Shown here piece by piece: positions 1 to 11,196 of a stretch of 64,000 nucleotides of DNA; positions within the stretch are counted from its first letter, which is position 1, and each line of letters starts with the position of its first letter. Source of the stretch: Amphirosellinia nigrospora (lineage: Eukaryota > Ascomycota > Sordariomycetes > Xylariales > Xylariaceae); NCBI GenBank assembly GCA_004123355.1, contig SCHM01000001.1, positions 10,550,193 through 10,614,192 of the forward strand, given 5' to 3'. The position numbers and the translations under genes are program-made. The notes under the pieces are model-generated. The model saw only the letters and a program-made list of their open reading frames with translations. It did no database searches and was not told the DNA's origin.

Positions 1-1371
1 TGACCGAGAACAACAATATCGTTATTGAGTCAGCCAAGGGTATTGGTTGTTCAGTTGTCAACATTGGCAGTGGCGATATCATCGAAGTCCGAGAGCATCT
101 TATTCTAGGCCTGATTTGGCAAATCATTCGTAGAGGTCTTCTAGGAAAGATTGATATTAAGCTTCACCCGGAGCTGTACCGGCTTTTGGAGGAGGATGAG
201 ACTCTCGAACAGTTCCTACGTCTACCCCCGGAGCAGATTCTCCTGCGATGGTTCAACTATCATCTTAACGCTGCCGGTTGGCACCGTAGAGTGGCCAATT
301 TCTCCTCCGATGTCAAGGATGGGGAGAACTACGCTGTGCTACTCGCTCAAATCGGTCGCGAATATGGTTGTACTCGAGCCCCTTTACAGACCCAGGATTT
401 GCTACAACGAGCCGAGGAGGTCTTGGTCGACGCCGAGAAACTAGATTGCCGGAAGTTTCTCACTCCCAAATCCTTAGTCGCTGGAAACCCGAAGCTTAAT
501 CTTGCTTTCGTCGCAAACCTATTCAACAACCACCCCGCTCTAGATCCAATCACAGAGGAAGAGAAACAGGAAGTAGAAGATTTCGATGCTGAAGGAGAGC
601 GAGAAGCAAGAGTGTTCACGTTATGGTTGAACAGTCTTGATGTCCAGCCCGCTGTTGTGTCCTTCTTTGATGATCTTCGTGATGGTACCGTTCTGCTGCA
701 AGCCTACGACAAGGTCATTACGGGCTCCGTAAACTGGAGACACGTGAACAAACGACCAGCGAATGGGGCGGAGGTGTCCAGATTCAAAGCGGTGGAGAAC
801 ACAAACTACGCTGTCGAGCTTGGTAAACAAAACGGGTTCTCCCTAGTTGGCATTCAGGGTGCCGATATCACGGATGGCCAGAAGATGCTTACGCTGGGCT
901 TGGTCTGGCAGCTCATGCGGAAGAACATCACTTTAACATTGTCTGCCCTGGCCCGTCGTCTCGGCAAGCGCGAAATGACAGACGCTGAAATGGTAAAGTG
1001 GGCAAATGAAATGTCACAAAAGGGTGGGCGAAACTCGACAATCCGGTCATTCAAGGACCCCGCAATTGGCAGCGGTATTTTTTTCCTCGACGTCCTCAAC
1101 GGCATGAAGAGTGCTTATGTCGATTATGATCTTGTCACCGCCGGGCGGACGGACGAAGATGCTTACTTGAATGCCAAGCTCAGTATCAGTATTGCCAGAA
1201 AGATGGGCGCCACGATCTGGCTGGTTCCCGAGGATATCTGCCAAGTACGCAGCCGACTAGTCACAACATTCATTGGTAAGAAATATCCATCATAGAACTC
1301 AAGACAATTGTAAAAGCTAACGAAATCCACTCACAGGTTCTTTAATGGCCACGTACGAAAAGATGCAGTAG
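1..1371 (+). CDS. SAC6: Fimbrin (plastin), C-terminal part, cut by window start
   Basis: Actin-bundling protein of actin patches and cables; fimbrins carry four calponin-homology (CH) domains in two actin-binding modules. The window opens inside the gene, frame 3 from base 3, at the end of CH1 (VVNIGSGD, then LILGLIWQIIRRGLL and KLHPELYRLL, near-invariant fimbrin text). CH2 follows (LLRWFNYHLNAAGW, VKDGENYAVLL), then CH3 (REARVFTLWLNSL, FFDDLRDGTVLLQAYD) and CH4 (EMVKWANEM, FFLDVLNGM, ARKMGATIWLVPEDI). A 61-bp intron (1276-1336, GTAAGA...CACAG) splits the last Gly codon; the short last exon ends SLMATYEKMQ and the stop is 1369-1371. Without this splice the frame runs to a stop at 1293-1295, which loses the conserved tail. 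No frame break is seen. Housekeeping gene; start and 5' exons lie outside the window. Family assignment is very secure. Confidence 0.96.
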
Positions 1372-2576
1372 ATGATATACGACTGTATTTAATCATAACT
1401 GGGAGAAAGTAAATTAGGGAACAGAAAAAGTTTACCGGAGTATCACGACGATACGTTTTCGTTTGCGAGTTTTAATCTTTAAGCTCGATGTATTTTCAAA
1501 GGCGCAACTTGGCATGTCAATTAATAGGAAAATAAGTGGTCAATCCGTTATATTTCTTTTTCTTCGGGATGATTTATTTCTGGGTGGCCGTAGGAGAGTC
1601 CCAGAAACTTCCGCTTTGCTGGGAGTACACAGTTATCTCGCTGCTCTTATTGAAATGCTGGGCGGGTCCAATAGTCATCGCTATAGATATGTGGTCAATA
1701 TTTTCAATTCAACCAATTAGCGCCCGAGGATGGGTTAGTTTAACACCACATTCAAGTCCTCGAACTCTTTGTTGATATATATATATTTAATCCGCTGACG
1801 CAGATTCATGGCCACAAAACAACCAACAACTAGAACCTTCGTTTTTTCATCTTCAGCAGAAACTCCATCGGTGCAAATCGCGAGACTATGGAAAATTCTA
1901 TATAGTGAGTAACTTAACTGACGAAGGCGTTTTATGATGCTACTGATAAACGGAAGTTTTGACAGTCTAAGTGGCTGTTGGCATCGTTTCCTCAGCGGCT
2001 GGCGTGGGATTGCATGGATGACTTGTTCAAGGTTCAGTTTGTTCAGATTGGTCAAATGTAGCCCCTTTAGACCTTCCGCTTCTATTTCAAGCCGTTCGGG
2101 GTCTGACTGTGCTGAGCCATGATGGTCACGGGTGGTCGCATAAAAATCATGGGGGCAATGATTGATGGTGCTGAGGCATCCAGTAACTCGTGACCAGGAA
2201 CGTCTGTATTGCTAGCATCGCTGTCTGTCTACGATGAGGCGCTTGACAGGACATCCTGAGCCGTGATGTTGACTTCAAAAGATCCGAGAGGCAAGAGCCA
2301 GTGGCTGAAGGCAAATGTTTGAGATAGCAGAGGCATCAAGATTTCTTTCATATGCTCTAGGAGCCAAGGACATGAGCCGATATCATGGACAAGGGACATG
2401 GACTACATATGGCCAACTCAGCTCATTCACTATATATATGTGACAGGTCAAACCACCGATTACTTGATAGCACTATACGCATATACCCAAAATCAGTTGC
2501 TTTCATAAACCTTTCCGCTTGTTAGAAAACGTAGGTCTTCCAGTTTCAAGAAAAAGCTTGCTTAGATGTCCATGCA
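1372..2576. other. Intergenic, no gene seen
   Basis: Region between two convergent genes, so it should hold both 3' ends. Only short unrelated ORFs in several frames, none with recognisable motifs. I see no RNA gene or repeat. Confidence 0.6.
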
Positions 2577-3922
2577 TCAGGAGTGACCAAGGGGGGTCAC
2601 TTTGTTAAGGCCCGGGTTCAAGGCCTCCTGCTTGCTGATAGGCTTCGAGCTTAATATATTCTCGATCAATGGAATCGGCGATTGAATACTCGGTTTGCTG
2701 CCTTTTGACCTGAGGCGTCGAAGGCTTGAGTTGCTGAAATCAGCAAGGTTCCTCGCAACTGTGGCAACGGGTCCCCACGACCAGCCTTTAACCAAGATCC
2801 AAAGGGTCGGCAAGCAAGCCGCAAATACTGCGACACCACTCTCCACTAACCCCCAGTACTGAATGGAAGTAATCAACACTTTCACAGACTTAGCGATGTT
2901 ATTCTTCGGGTTCAGGGTGCCATAGATCAACTCACAAATTGCGTCAGTGTCGGGGTCGAACCCGAAGACGACAAGTCTCGCCGTCATAACCAGGCGAAGT
3001 AGGGAAACCGCTACAGTTCTACAGATATGAATTAGCTAATAACCATGGCACTACATAATATGTCATAGATTGTGACCTACACTGCCCCGAGAAGAAAAAC
3101 GGCGGTGACGGCAATCTTGGTAAGCTTCAGATTTAATTGCCAAATCTAAATATAAATTAGCGTAGTATGTTTCTCCCAAGTCAGCTTTCATACCAGTGGA
3201 ATAGGTATCGCCGAGATAATGATGTCGGTAATGGAGTCAGTGATAGTTAATGCGAGAGCTACCTTCGGCTGGTTGATGCAGTGCTCAAGTTGTGCAATCG
3301 GCGAGGTCCACGCCGCCGAGAAGTAAAGCTTGCACTGGAAAAGGGACGTCAAGAAAAACGCCGTAATCCATAAAATAATCAAAATGATCATTCCGACAAG
3401 GAAGATATTAGTCGTACCGGTACGATCGATTGCAAAGACTCTTCTGTAGAAGAAGAGGAAGCTCATCTTCGTGCATCCTAAGGCGAGGGGGAGGATTAGA
3501 TAATAGCTCCATTGAATCTGTTCTTATATCAGTCTGCGACACTTGACTACAAATTAGAAACTGTACCTGTCCTGCTAGACTGATCTGCCTAGTGGTGACA
3601 AGGAGACCATTTCCCTCGGCCTCGGGGGTATTTCGTAAGGATATGCAACGGCCTTCTGTGAAACGCCATACACCATACAAATTGATATTCCCAAGGTGAA
3701 AAGCTACGCTTGGGGTTAGAAACTTGCTTTTGTGCTATCGTTTTAGATCATGCGAACATACTGTTGCCGGTATGATGATCCAGTCATCAGCCTTCAAAGT
3801 CTGGTGCTGCTTTTTCGCGCTGCGAATCGCAGCGTAACAAAGGTGATGTCCAAGATAGTTAGACCGGCAGCAGCCGCGATTACATGTGCTGGAGTACACC
3901 AATAGCCCGTGTCAAATTTCAT
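2577..3922 (-). CDS. Pth11-like / fungal rhodopsin-domain integral membrane protein (two frame breaks)
   Basis: Probable seven-helix receptor-type plasma-membrane protein of the fungal rhodopsin-domain (Pth11-related) family, thought to sense surface or host cues. Five exons: 3762-3922, 3567-3703, 3194-3517, 3081-3145, 2577-3018, with introns of 48-62 bp. Seen in order: an N-terminal helix, an R-F-A-A-R / K-A-D-D-W-I loop typical of the family, SICMVYGVSQKAVAYP, the TKMSFLFFYRRVF segment, ILWITAFFLTSLFQC, TDSITDIIISAIPIPLIW, and the closing QYWGLVESGVAVFAACLPTL. About 376 residues, normal for the family. Two breaks: one base appears missing in an A5 run (plus-strand 3811-3815) in exon 1 and one in a C5 run (plus-strand G 3624-3628) in exon 2; allowing for these, all exon phases agree. 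Either sequencing error or a recent pseudogene. The C-terminus is short and polar. Family call is firm, ligand unknown. Confidence 0.82.
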
Positions 3923-5172
3923 ATTGGTAGAAGTCAAGCGCGAAATGCTGGCCAACGAGAGAAAATTGAAATCCAGGTTATGGCAGCGAAGAAAATGGGC
4001 AGCTCTGCGGAATGACAGAGAAAGGGGACAGGCGTAAGTATGCGGGGATGTTCATTAACCCAGAAACGCGACTCAATGCATCATTCAGACTCCAGGCCAG
4101 ACCCAACAATAGATAGGTAGTTGGCTGGTATTTGCCACAACACGACCCATGATATGCGAGAGTTGTTGGGACTTATCTTGCGAAAGAGTCGCATGCATAT
4201 CTGGAGCCTCCTACGGGTAGCTATAGCTAAGCTGGACTGGGAAAAGAATGATCTGCCAACAAACCTTGGAACGCGGCTACGGGGGCTGTTCGCGCGGCGC
4301 CGATCGGGATCATGGATGACCTATGTGGTACATCTGGAGGGTAGGGCACCAGTTTCGCAGGCTCCGCCGGGGTGAGAAGGACGTTCCATCCTCATAGATG
4401 CAGGCTGGCCGAATTTCCTTTGCTCCTGGTCTGCCGCGCCTTTTACGCTAACGTTATAAGGTATCTACTACTGCAGAGGGCAAGACAAAGGTAGCAGTGC
4501 GGCGGGGTCCATGAAGGTGGTTGGGGTACCCGTATTTCACCAATGAAAATATATGTTAGTTAGAATCCTGACGCGCAGGTTCACCCTCGTCTCCAAATGC
4601 TAAGGCCACCTTATTGGGGCGTGGCAGCTGTGCTATTGTGATGAACCAAGCAATCCTGCTCACTTGAATGAGGCCTTGAGGTGACACTGGGGGCCGTGGA
4701 ACCGCTCGAGTTAGGGTCTGGATGCGCGAACTACTTGAGGTGTCAGCTTTTGCGAGATTCTCCCTGCTGCGGGCTGAGTCAACCTTTGACTGCTACTGCA
4801 AGACAACTGTTTAGTTTCAATTCAGAGTAGATATCAAGTTCTCTCTGGTGTTAGGAGGGAAACATGTCACGAGGCTAACGTAACAAGTACAATGGGACTG
4901 TACGTTCTCAAAGCAGTGGGGTCTACAAAATACTCCCTCTGCGCTCTATATAGCAGGAATAGTACAGGCAGTCATATTTTTATCTCTATTGCTAAATCTG
5001 TCAACTAGGAATGAAAGACTCAGAATTAGACACATTAAATAACAGGGCAAAGACTCCTGAGATCTAATTACTACAAAAAAAAAGAACTATCCGAAAACGA
5101 CCAGCTCCTCAAGGAACTAACTACAACTAAGGATCTTCAAGATACGCGTTTCGCAACATTTGACATGTAATT
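3923..5172. other. Intergenic, no gene seen
   Basis: About 1.25 kb upstream of the receptor gene. Short ORFs only (the longest is 84 codons at 4121-4375, without motifs). It should contain the receptor promoter. No RNA gene or repeat recognised. Confidence 0.55.
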
Positions 5173-5474
5173 TCAATTAATATCCTCCGATTCATCTCCA
5201 TATTCATCGGTTTCTATTCAAGGTTTTGTAAGTTGACGTAGGGCTAGCGTTTAGACGGAGTGCTTACTGGTGAAGACCATAGCCACCTCTTCCACTCCGA
5301 CTGGCATTGGAATGTTATCTGCGGAGACCTGTTCTCTAGAACCTAAGGCTTTTGGATGTCATTAAAAAGTCATGGACAATTCTTAGGAGGTCTTTTACCC
5401 TGGGCTACCGGGCTGGCAAGTGCCTGGCCTACAGTAATCGCAAGCATAGCCACGCAAGTTTGAATTGGAAGCAT
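5173..5474 (-). CDS. Candidate small secreted protein (about 55-65 aa)
   Basis: Unrecognised and too short for routine ORF calling. The ATG at 5472-5474 opens a convincing signal peptide: a hydrophobic stretch ending A-L-A-S-P. A 56-bp intron with good borders (5343-5398, GTAAAA...CCTTAG) joins this to a polar second exon (SREQVSADNIPMPVGVEE...). Two ends are possible: reading through to a TAA at 5251-5253 (55 aa), or splicing a second intron of about 54 bp that starts GTAAGC near 5268 and ends TAG, which adds an acidic tail (DEYGDESEDIN) and stops at 5173-5175. Without splicing the frame stops after K-R-P-P-K-N-C-P. It is divergent from the UstYa-type oxidase 582 bp away, so a precursor role is conceivable, but no tandem core repeats with Lys-Arg cleavage sites are visible, as dikaritin precursors usually have. 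Could be a small effector or chance. Confidence 0.4.
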
Positions 5475-6056
5475 CGTGGGTAGTCGGGGAAGAAGATGAT
5501 GGTTCGAAGTTCTGAGTTGTATATTCTGAAATTGAAAAATGTGTTGTTATTCTTTGACGTTGATAGTGTCAGGGAACACCGGGTTTATTTGAGGGTGCGT
5601 GATTTATATATCATCCGAGCATCACTACAAGATACTTCTTCCTCGGTCTACCAAGGGCCAGTGCACCACAACAGTACCTGTGAGACAAATTGCTAACATG
5701 CATGAATGTGACAATAGCGTCATCGATGTCCAAAAACGCAGATGAATTTTTGGGCATTGTAACCGTGATCGGGCTGCGTACTACAACAGCACAGTATCAC
5801 AGACAACCACGACGATCGAAAACGATTAAGACCAATTCATTATATAATTTAGTCTCTTGTACTACCCACCAGCTCATAGTCTTCGGGCACGATCGATGGT
5901 AACCCTAGGGGGCGTGTACTGAATCATAAACTTCTCGACCCGTAGGACTTAGTTTTTGCTGTCCTCATAGTCTTGAACATACTTTCTTTTCCTGACATTC
6001 AAAACTCACCATTTGCTTCCAGCCCCGTCACTTATTATCTTACAAAAGTCGTCACT
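5475..6056. promoter_or_regulatory. Intergenic between divergent small ORF and UstYa gene
   Basis: 582 bp between two outward-facing starts; probable shared promoter space. Short ORFs here have no motifs. The in-frame ATG at 5973 upstream of the chosen UstYa start would add 28 residues unlike the family. Confidence 0.4.
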
Positions 6057-7088
6057 ATGACTTACTCGCAAGGCTCGCTTTCAACACATAGCACCAGCGA
6101 TGACGAAGAATCGCCGACCGTTGGACTCTTGGAGGGTAAATCCTCGATAGAGACCGAGAGACGCTACAGCACCCAACCAGCGAGACTCTTTCGACTGTAT
6201 CTTGTTCTGCTACATTTAGTCCTGTTATCTCTCACCCTATCCCTGGTCATGATACAATGGGCTCATTCAAAGGCGAACCATGAGCTTGTTGAGGGTGCGA
6301 CATGGTGTAAGTGGATAGCTCAAGAGCAATCGCGAAATTTCATTGTCCTGACTTCCTACTCTACGAAGCACCTATCCAAGATTTTGTTCAGTACGAAGTG
6401 AGAGATAGAGACACGCACGGCCATCAGAAAGTCCAGAAGTATGCTGGAAGACCTACAGAAGAGAAAGATAAAGCATGGGATCGTCTGATCAAGCGTGAGC
6501 CACTATCCGCACTTCGGCCCTAGATTAGAATTAATGCTATCTTAGCCGCGTACTTCAACGCTACTCTTCGAGATCTTGAGAGAGCTGGCGAATCACTAGA
6601 CAACGTGACCGAATTAACAGGAGGTGGCTATCTCGCGAGCATTGGTGTATTCCACGAACTTCATTGCGTGGTAAGTACTTTACTCTCCCACTCGGGGCCA
6701 AGGAAGCGTATCGGCTAATGGAAGTATGCAGCGCCAAATTCGCTTTTACATCTATAAAGAACGATATTACCCAGATCTATCAGATTCCGACGCTCGATAC
6801 CTTCAGATTCATCTTGGTGCGTGCCTGATTGTACCTGCCGTACCCTGATTCTCACATTCTGCAGATCATTGCATAGAGACGCTGCGCGAGGCCGTCATGT
6901 GCAACGGGAACGCTGCTCTCATCTCGTTCTACTGGGATAGCCCCGACTCGTCACAGCCCGCAGCGCAGTCGAATGCAAGGTCAAAATGCGCCCTGTGGGA
7001 TTCCATAGAGCGCTGGGGACATTCCAGAATGGTTTCTACTAGCCCCGATTTTCAACGACCCCCTGCACCCATCAATGAAGAGCCTTAG
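6057..7088 (+). CDS. UstYa-family oxidase (DUF3328), one frame break
   Basis: UstYa-like proteins are copper-type oxidases that cyclise or modify peptides in fungal RiPP (ustiloxin/dikaritin) and related pathways. Start at ATG 6057 gives a cytosolic Ser/Glu-rich N-terminus, one transmembrane helix (LYLVLLHLVLLSLTLSLV) and a lumenal domain. Four exons: 6057-6494, 6546-6670, 6732-6816, 6865-7088, all with GT...AG borders. Seen in order: LLYEAPIQDFVQYEV, YAGRPTEEKDKAWDRL, GGYLASIGVFHELHC and HLDHCIETLREAVMC; the two H-x-x-H-C type motifs are the family hallmark and likely metal ligands. One base appears missing near 6337-6345 (frame 3 to frame 2), otherwise exon phases agree; length would be about 290 residues, typical. 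Neighbours are a possible small secreted protein upstream and an FAD monooxygenase 2.6 kb downstream. Substrate unknown. Confidence 0.85.
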
Positions 7089-7209
7089 ACTTTACCGAGC
7101 ATCGGAGGGGCTGTAGTGTGAGCCTGTATGAGGCTATGTTCTGGCGGAGGTCTTCAAATAGTGGTGCTTGCACGTGTGGGGTGTTTCTTCCCAGAACTGT
7201 TAGTATACT
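7089..7209. other. 3' flank of the UstYa gene
   Basis: Ordinary-composition sequence before the AT-rich island; probably 3' UTR. Confidence 0.4.
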
Positions 7210-7707
7210 AGAGGCCCCTTAATTCAGGGGCAAAAATGCTTGAGTTTTTAGGAACTACGTATTTAGGTTAGTAAGTAAGTTATAGTTGCCGGTTATGCTA
7301 GTTCGCTTTTTCTTAATAAGTTACGTGTAGTAGAACTTGCTATTTTATTTTGATTTATTAATTGTAGTATCTTGTTTTTTGCGTAACTATGTAATTACGT
7401 TATAAAAATATTTAGCTATTTAGTTAATAGTAGTAATAGATTTGCTTATAAGTATAGGCGTTAGTATATAGTTTTTTATATATCTGCTTTATTAATAGTA
7501 GCAATATACGCTAAAGTTATACTATTGTTTTATAATTAAACTATAATTTCGAGCTACAAAGCAAGATTAAAGAATTAGATATTACAGCGAATAATTAATT
7601 TTTATTTTAGGTAAAAAAAACTTATTACGATATTAAGATTTTTAAAACAATTTTTAACCCGGGTAAAATTAAAGAAGTTTTTCGGTAGGTATAAGTTGTT
7701 ATTTTAA

Positions 7708-7790
7708 ATTTTAAACATAACTATAAGTTATTTTTAATTTTAAATACAACTATAAGCTATTTTTAATCCTAAATATAACTATAAACTTTA
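7708..7790. repeat. Decayed tandem repeat, about 29 bp x 3
   Basis: Three head-to-tail copies start at 7708, 7737 and 7766. Each reads roughly ATTTTAAA, then A(T/C)AACTATAA, then a T-rich end; differences are mainly transitions, with the last copy incomplete. It lies inside the AT-rich island. Confidence 0.7.
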
Positions 7791-8271
7791 TATTCTAAGT
7801 AACGGCGCTATTATAAAATGTACTTTTTGCAATATATTAAACTTTTATTTTTTTCGAAAAAAGCCTAAGCTTGCCGATAAGTTTAAAAGAAACCTTATAA
7901 GCTAGCTAAAACGTTTAAAAAAAAAAAACTCGAAGATTTAAAAATATATTTATTACGATCGATTTAAAGCTTTAAAGTTTTCGGAAACTTAAAAACTGCG
8001 CTTAAAATACTATAAAAAAAACAAAAGAATAAGCAAAAAAGTTATAAACGAATACCTTATAAAAAATGCCGCTATATTTATTACGCTAGTATAACGGCTA
8101 ATTTTACGGCGACCGTAGTTTTTTTTAAAAAATAGTTTAATAAAAGTTATATTTAAGCAAAGTTTACAATAGTAATACTAGTTTACAACCTAAAAATAAT
8201 AAATATTTAAGTTAATATTAAATTAAAAGAATAAAAAATAAAATAACTATAAGCATAATTAAACAAATAAT

Positions 8272-8370
8272 ATTAAATAATTACGTTTAGTACAACGTAT
8301 AATTATTAAATAATCGGGTTTAATAAAACGTATAACTATTAAATAATTAGATTTAATACAAAATTAAATT
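8272..8370. repeat. Decayed tandem repeat, about 33 bp x 3
   Basis: Copies begin at 8272, 8305 and 8338, each opening with ATTAAATAAT, continuing with a GTTTA-like block and an ACGTATAA-like block. The third copy is the most decayed. Distinct from the 29-bp repeat in the same island. Confidence 0.7.
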
Positions 8371-8640
8371 TAATACAACTTATAATAAAAAAAAATTAAA
8401 AATAAAACTTTATAATTTATTTATATTATACTATTACTTTTAATAAATATTTAACTTTAAATTATTTTATTAAATTTATAATTATCCGTATAAAAAAATA
8501 AATACCGAGGACCGAGTATATACATAGTAGGTAAAAAAGGGAGGTTTTTAATTCGGGTAAAAGAATTTCTTATTTAGGATATAAGAGACAAAAAAATTTT
8601 TTTATCGACAAGAAACCTCTTTTCACTCAGTCGACCTCCT

Positions 8641-9707
8641 TCATAAAACTCAAGCATATGGCTCTACTAGGGTGCAGTAAGAACCCTGTAAAGAGCCGCC
8701 TAACAAAATGCCACTAACGAAATAGTGTACACCCTCCCACCCACAGTTTGAATTGATTATAGGTATCACGGAAGCAGGCTACCATACTGAAACCTTGTAA
8801 GACTAGAGCATATAAATTTATCACTCGATTTTCAATCTCATTCTATGATTTTATTTGACTGTCTCATACTTGAGATAAATGGGTGTTCGCTCCCTAGCCG
8901 CGCACACCGCTGATTGTTGGAAGTCCTGGATCGAGAGAGACGTCGCTGCTAGTCATAAATAACCCTGCAAGGTTGGTGGGTATGGGGCTCAACTGTCGCA
9001 ATCGCCAAATTGCAAAGTTGCAGATCAGTGCATCGCTTATTGGTAAAGGCATGGGCACCTATAAGAATTGACCATTGCGCCTAACAGCCTGCTTTAGCAC
9101 GGGTAGCCCGCTTCTGTGTATCGGCGACGTAACGTCGACGAACCCCAAGAGTTGGCTGCCTGCGCGTTGGCAAAACATACCGAGGACGTGTGCTACACCC
9201 ATCTAACACGTCTGACATGGCCTACCGCAATTGTACCGAAGTAAGCCGCAAATTCCTACCTCTTAAGTAGATATTAAATGTTGGGAGATGGCGTAACATG
9301 TTGGCGATAGATGACATGTTGGTCATAGAATCGCAGCCTGCAGATATGTACATGAAATGTTACATGCGCTGTCGTCTTTCTCGCAGCAGGCAGGCATTGA
9401 TGGTGGAATATTCCCCTCCATCAAATAAACGCAATGTGACCAACGAGCGTCAGGACCTCGGCCCAGAGAGCAGGCTGAGAGACAACACATATTCTTGTGT
9501 CGGGCATAATTCGAAAGCCGCGACCCTGCTGTCTGTTGCTACGTTGCAGGAATTGAGATTGTAACCCTAGTTGGTGGACAGTTCATGGGACGATTTGGTG
9601 TCGGGAGAATTATTTCATTAGTGAAAGAATCATTGTAGTTCTAGACTTCCAGTTGAAATCGTGGATTACGGTTCCTCCTCTCTTCCCCGTCCTCCAAACA
9701 TCCGAGT
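8641..9707. other. Intergenic, no gene seen
   Basis: Normal-composition DNA upstream of the FAD monooxygenase. An 88-codon ORF at 9298-9564 has no motif and looks like chance. The promoter of the monooxygenase should be in the last few hundred bases. Confidence 0.5.
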
Positions 9708-11196
9708 ATGACTGGCCGTATCCGAATCGGTATAGTTGGCGGCGGGCTTGCCGGCATTACGCTAGCCATCGCCCTCGCAAAACATCGTCATGTTGATGTC
9801 CACGTCTATGAGTCTTCCCCCAGTTCACAGAACGTGGTGCGGGCATCGGGCTATCTCCCTTGGCCCTCGAGGCCCTCGAGGACATCATCCCTTCTGCAAT
9901 CGATTTGTTGAAGACCGAGGCGGGAGCCGTTGAGGCCGATGCAGCGCGTCTTGTGATTGTCCGTACCGACCGTTCCCTTGCACTCTTTCAGACCCGTTCC
10001 CTCAAACAAAATGCTCGTCGCTATGTTCATTGCACCTTACTGATATGCTTCCAGGGCTCTGGGCCCAAGGCGGGCACCCTTGTCGCTGATCTCGGCCAAA
10101 GCGCCGGTCTCACGATGAATCGCGCGCCGCTCCTACAAACCCTTCTTTCCCTGCTGCCTAAGGAGATACTCCACGCTGGGAAACGTCTCAAGTCCCTAGA
10201 ACAGATTGATTCTAGCGTCAGAGCAGCATTTGAAGACGGGACTGACGTGCATTTCGATGCGGTTATTGGTGCCGACGGCATCTTCAGCTCCGTCCGAGAT
10301 CACGTTTTGGGAGGAAAGGAGCATGCCGCCTCCCCGGGAGGATGGTGGGACTGCAGACACTTGGTTCCATTTGAGAAGGCGAGAGAGGCTCTCGGAGAGG
10401 AGTCATTTAAGATCGACCGACAGTATGCCTGGCTTGGCGATGGGGCAGCTATACTTCACGGCCTCGTTGAGAACAAGACCATGGTGCAGTGCATTATTGC
10501 GGTTATTGACAAAGATTTCTCAGCCGACCGGAAACGAGAAGTGACGAGAGATTCACTAAACAATGCTTTGCCTGCGAGTTGGTATGAGGGCCCGGTCGCT
10601 AAGGGGATGGTTGATGTAAGTCTCTGTCCCGTCATTTGTAATGCTCATAAGGATCGAGGGTTCGTATCCTCATATTCTCGAACATCACTCACACCAAACC
10701 CGACTTGGGCTTAGAATTTTGCTATATCCCTCTGGAATATACAGAGCTAACCGTCATTCAGCTGATCTTAGACCAAGAAGATCCAAAAGGTTATGCTCAA
10801 TGGGAACATAAATCCACCCCTACATATGCTAACAAGCGAGTCTGCATTGTCGGTGATGCAGCTCACGCGACGACCCCATGGCAGGGCGCCGGCGCCGGAA
10901 TCTCGATCGAAGATGCATTCATTATTGGCCATCTTTTTGGCAACATATCGACCGCAGCAGAGATCGAGTTCGCGTTCAAGGCGTTCGACGCATTGCGGCG
11001 GCCCAGATGTCAGCAGGTGGTCGACAATGGCAGAAGGACAGGCCGTTTGTTCTGTGGCCAAGACGAGACCGCAGGTGTTAATGCGGAAAAGTTGGGCAGA
11101 GAGCTTGGATTGATGTTTGGTCCTCTAGGTACCCTTGACTTAAAACTTCATAAGGAGGATGCGTTAAACAAAATGCAGGAGTTACTTGAGAATTAA
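9708..11196 (+). CDS. FAD-dependent monooxygenase, salicylate-hydroxylase type (one frame break)
   Basis: Class A flavoprotein aromatic hydroxylase using FAD and NAD(P)H. All three family fingerprints are present: the N-terminal dinucleotide fold GIVGGGLAGITLAIALA (about residues 7-23), the D-G motif VIGADGIFSSVR, and the C-terminal G-D motif CIVGDAAHATTPWQGAGAGI. Two exons, 9708-10615 and 10762-11196; the 146-bp intron starts GTAAGT and ends TTCAG, joining GMVD to LILDQEDPKGYAQW. One base appears missing at or beside the C5 run 9817-9821: the first frame ends in a shadow, while the second frame supplies RGAGIGLSPLALEALEDI. Allowing for it the product is about 447 residues, normal for the family. 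Start at 9708 puts the FAD motif at the usual distance. Substrate cannot be told; it could serve a secondary pathway with the upstream UstYa gene or aromatic catabolism. Confidence 0.88.

Larger units (their letters stand above)
7210..8640. repeat. AT-rich RIP-like island (decayed repeat DNA)
   Basis: About 1.4 kb of very AT-rich sequence: lines counted by eye at 7561, 8161 and 8221 hold about 18, 15 and 8 percent G+C. TpA is very common and stops occur in all frames, as expected after repeat-induced point mutation of a duplicated element. Edges are sharp, with normal composition before about 7210 and after about 8640. No transposase or reverse transcriptase text survives, so the original element cannot be named. 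It lies between the UstYa gene and the FAD monooxygenase. Confidence 0.8.

Noticed and set aside
1463-2122. Several 60-100 codon ORFs after fimbrin
   Set aside because: No motifs and mutually overlapping on both strands; treated as intergenic.
4121-4375. 84-codon ORF upstream of the receptor gene
   Set aside because: No motif, no signal peptide and no splice-linked partner.
10206-11113. Extra plus-strand ORFs inside the FAD monooxygenase
   Set aside because: Out-of-frame shadows; the family motifs lie in the called frames.
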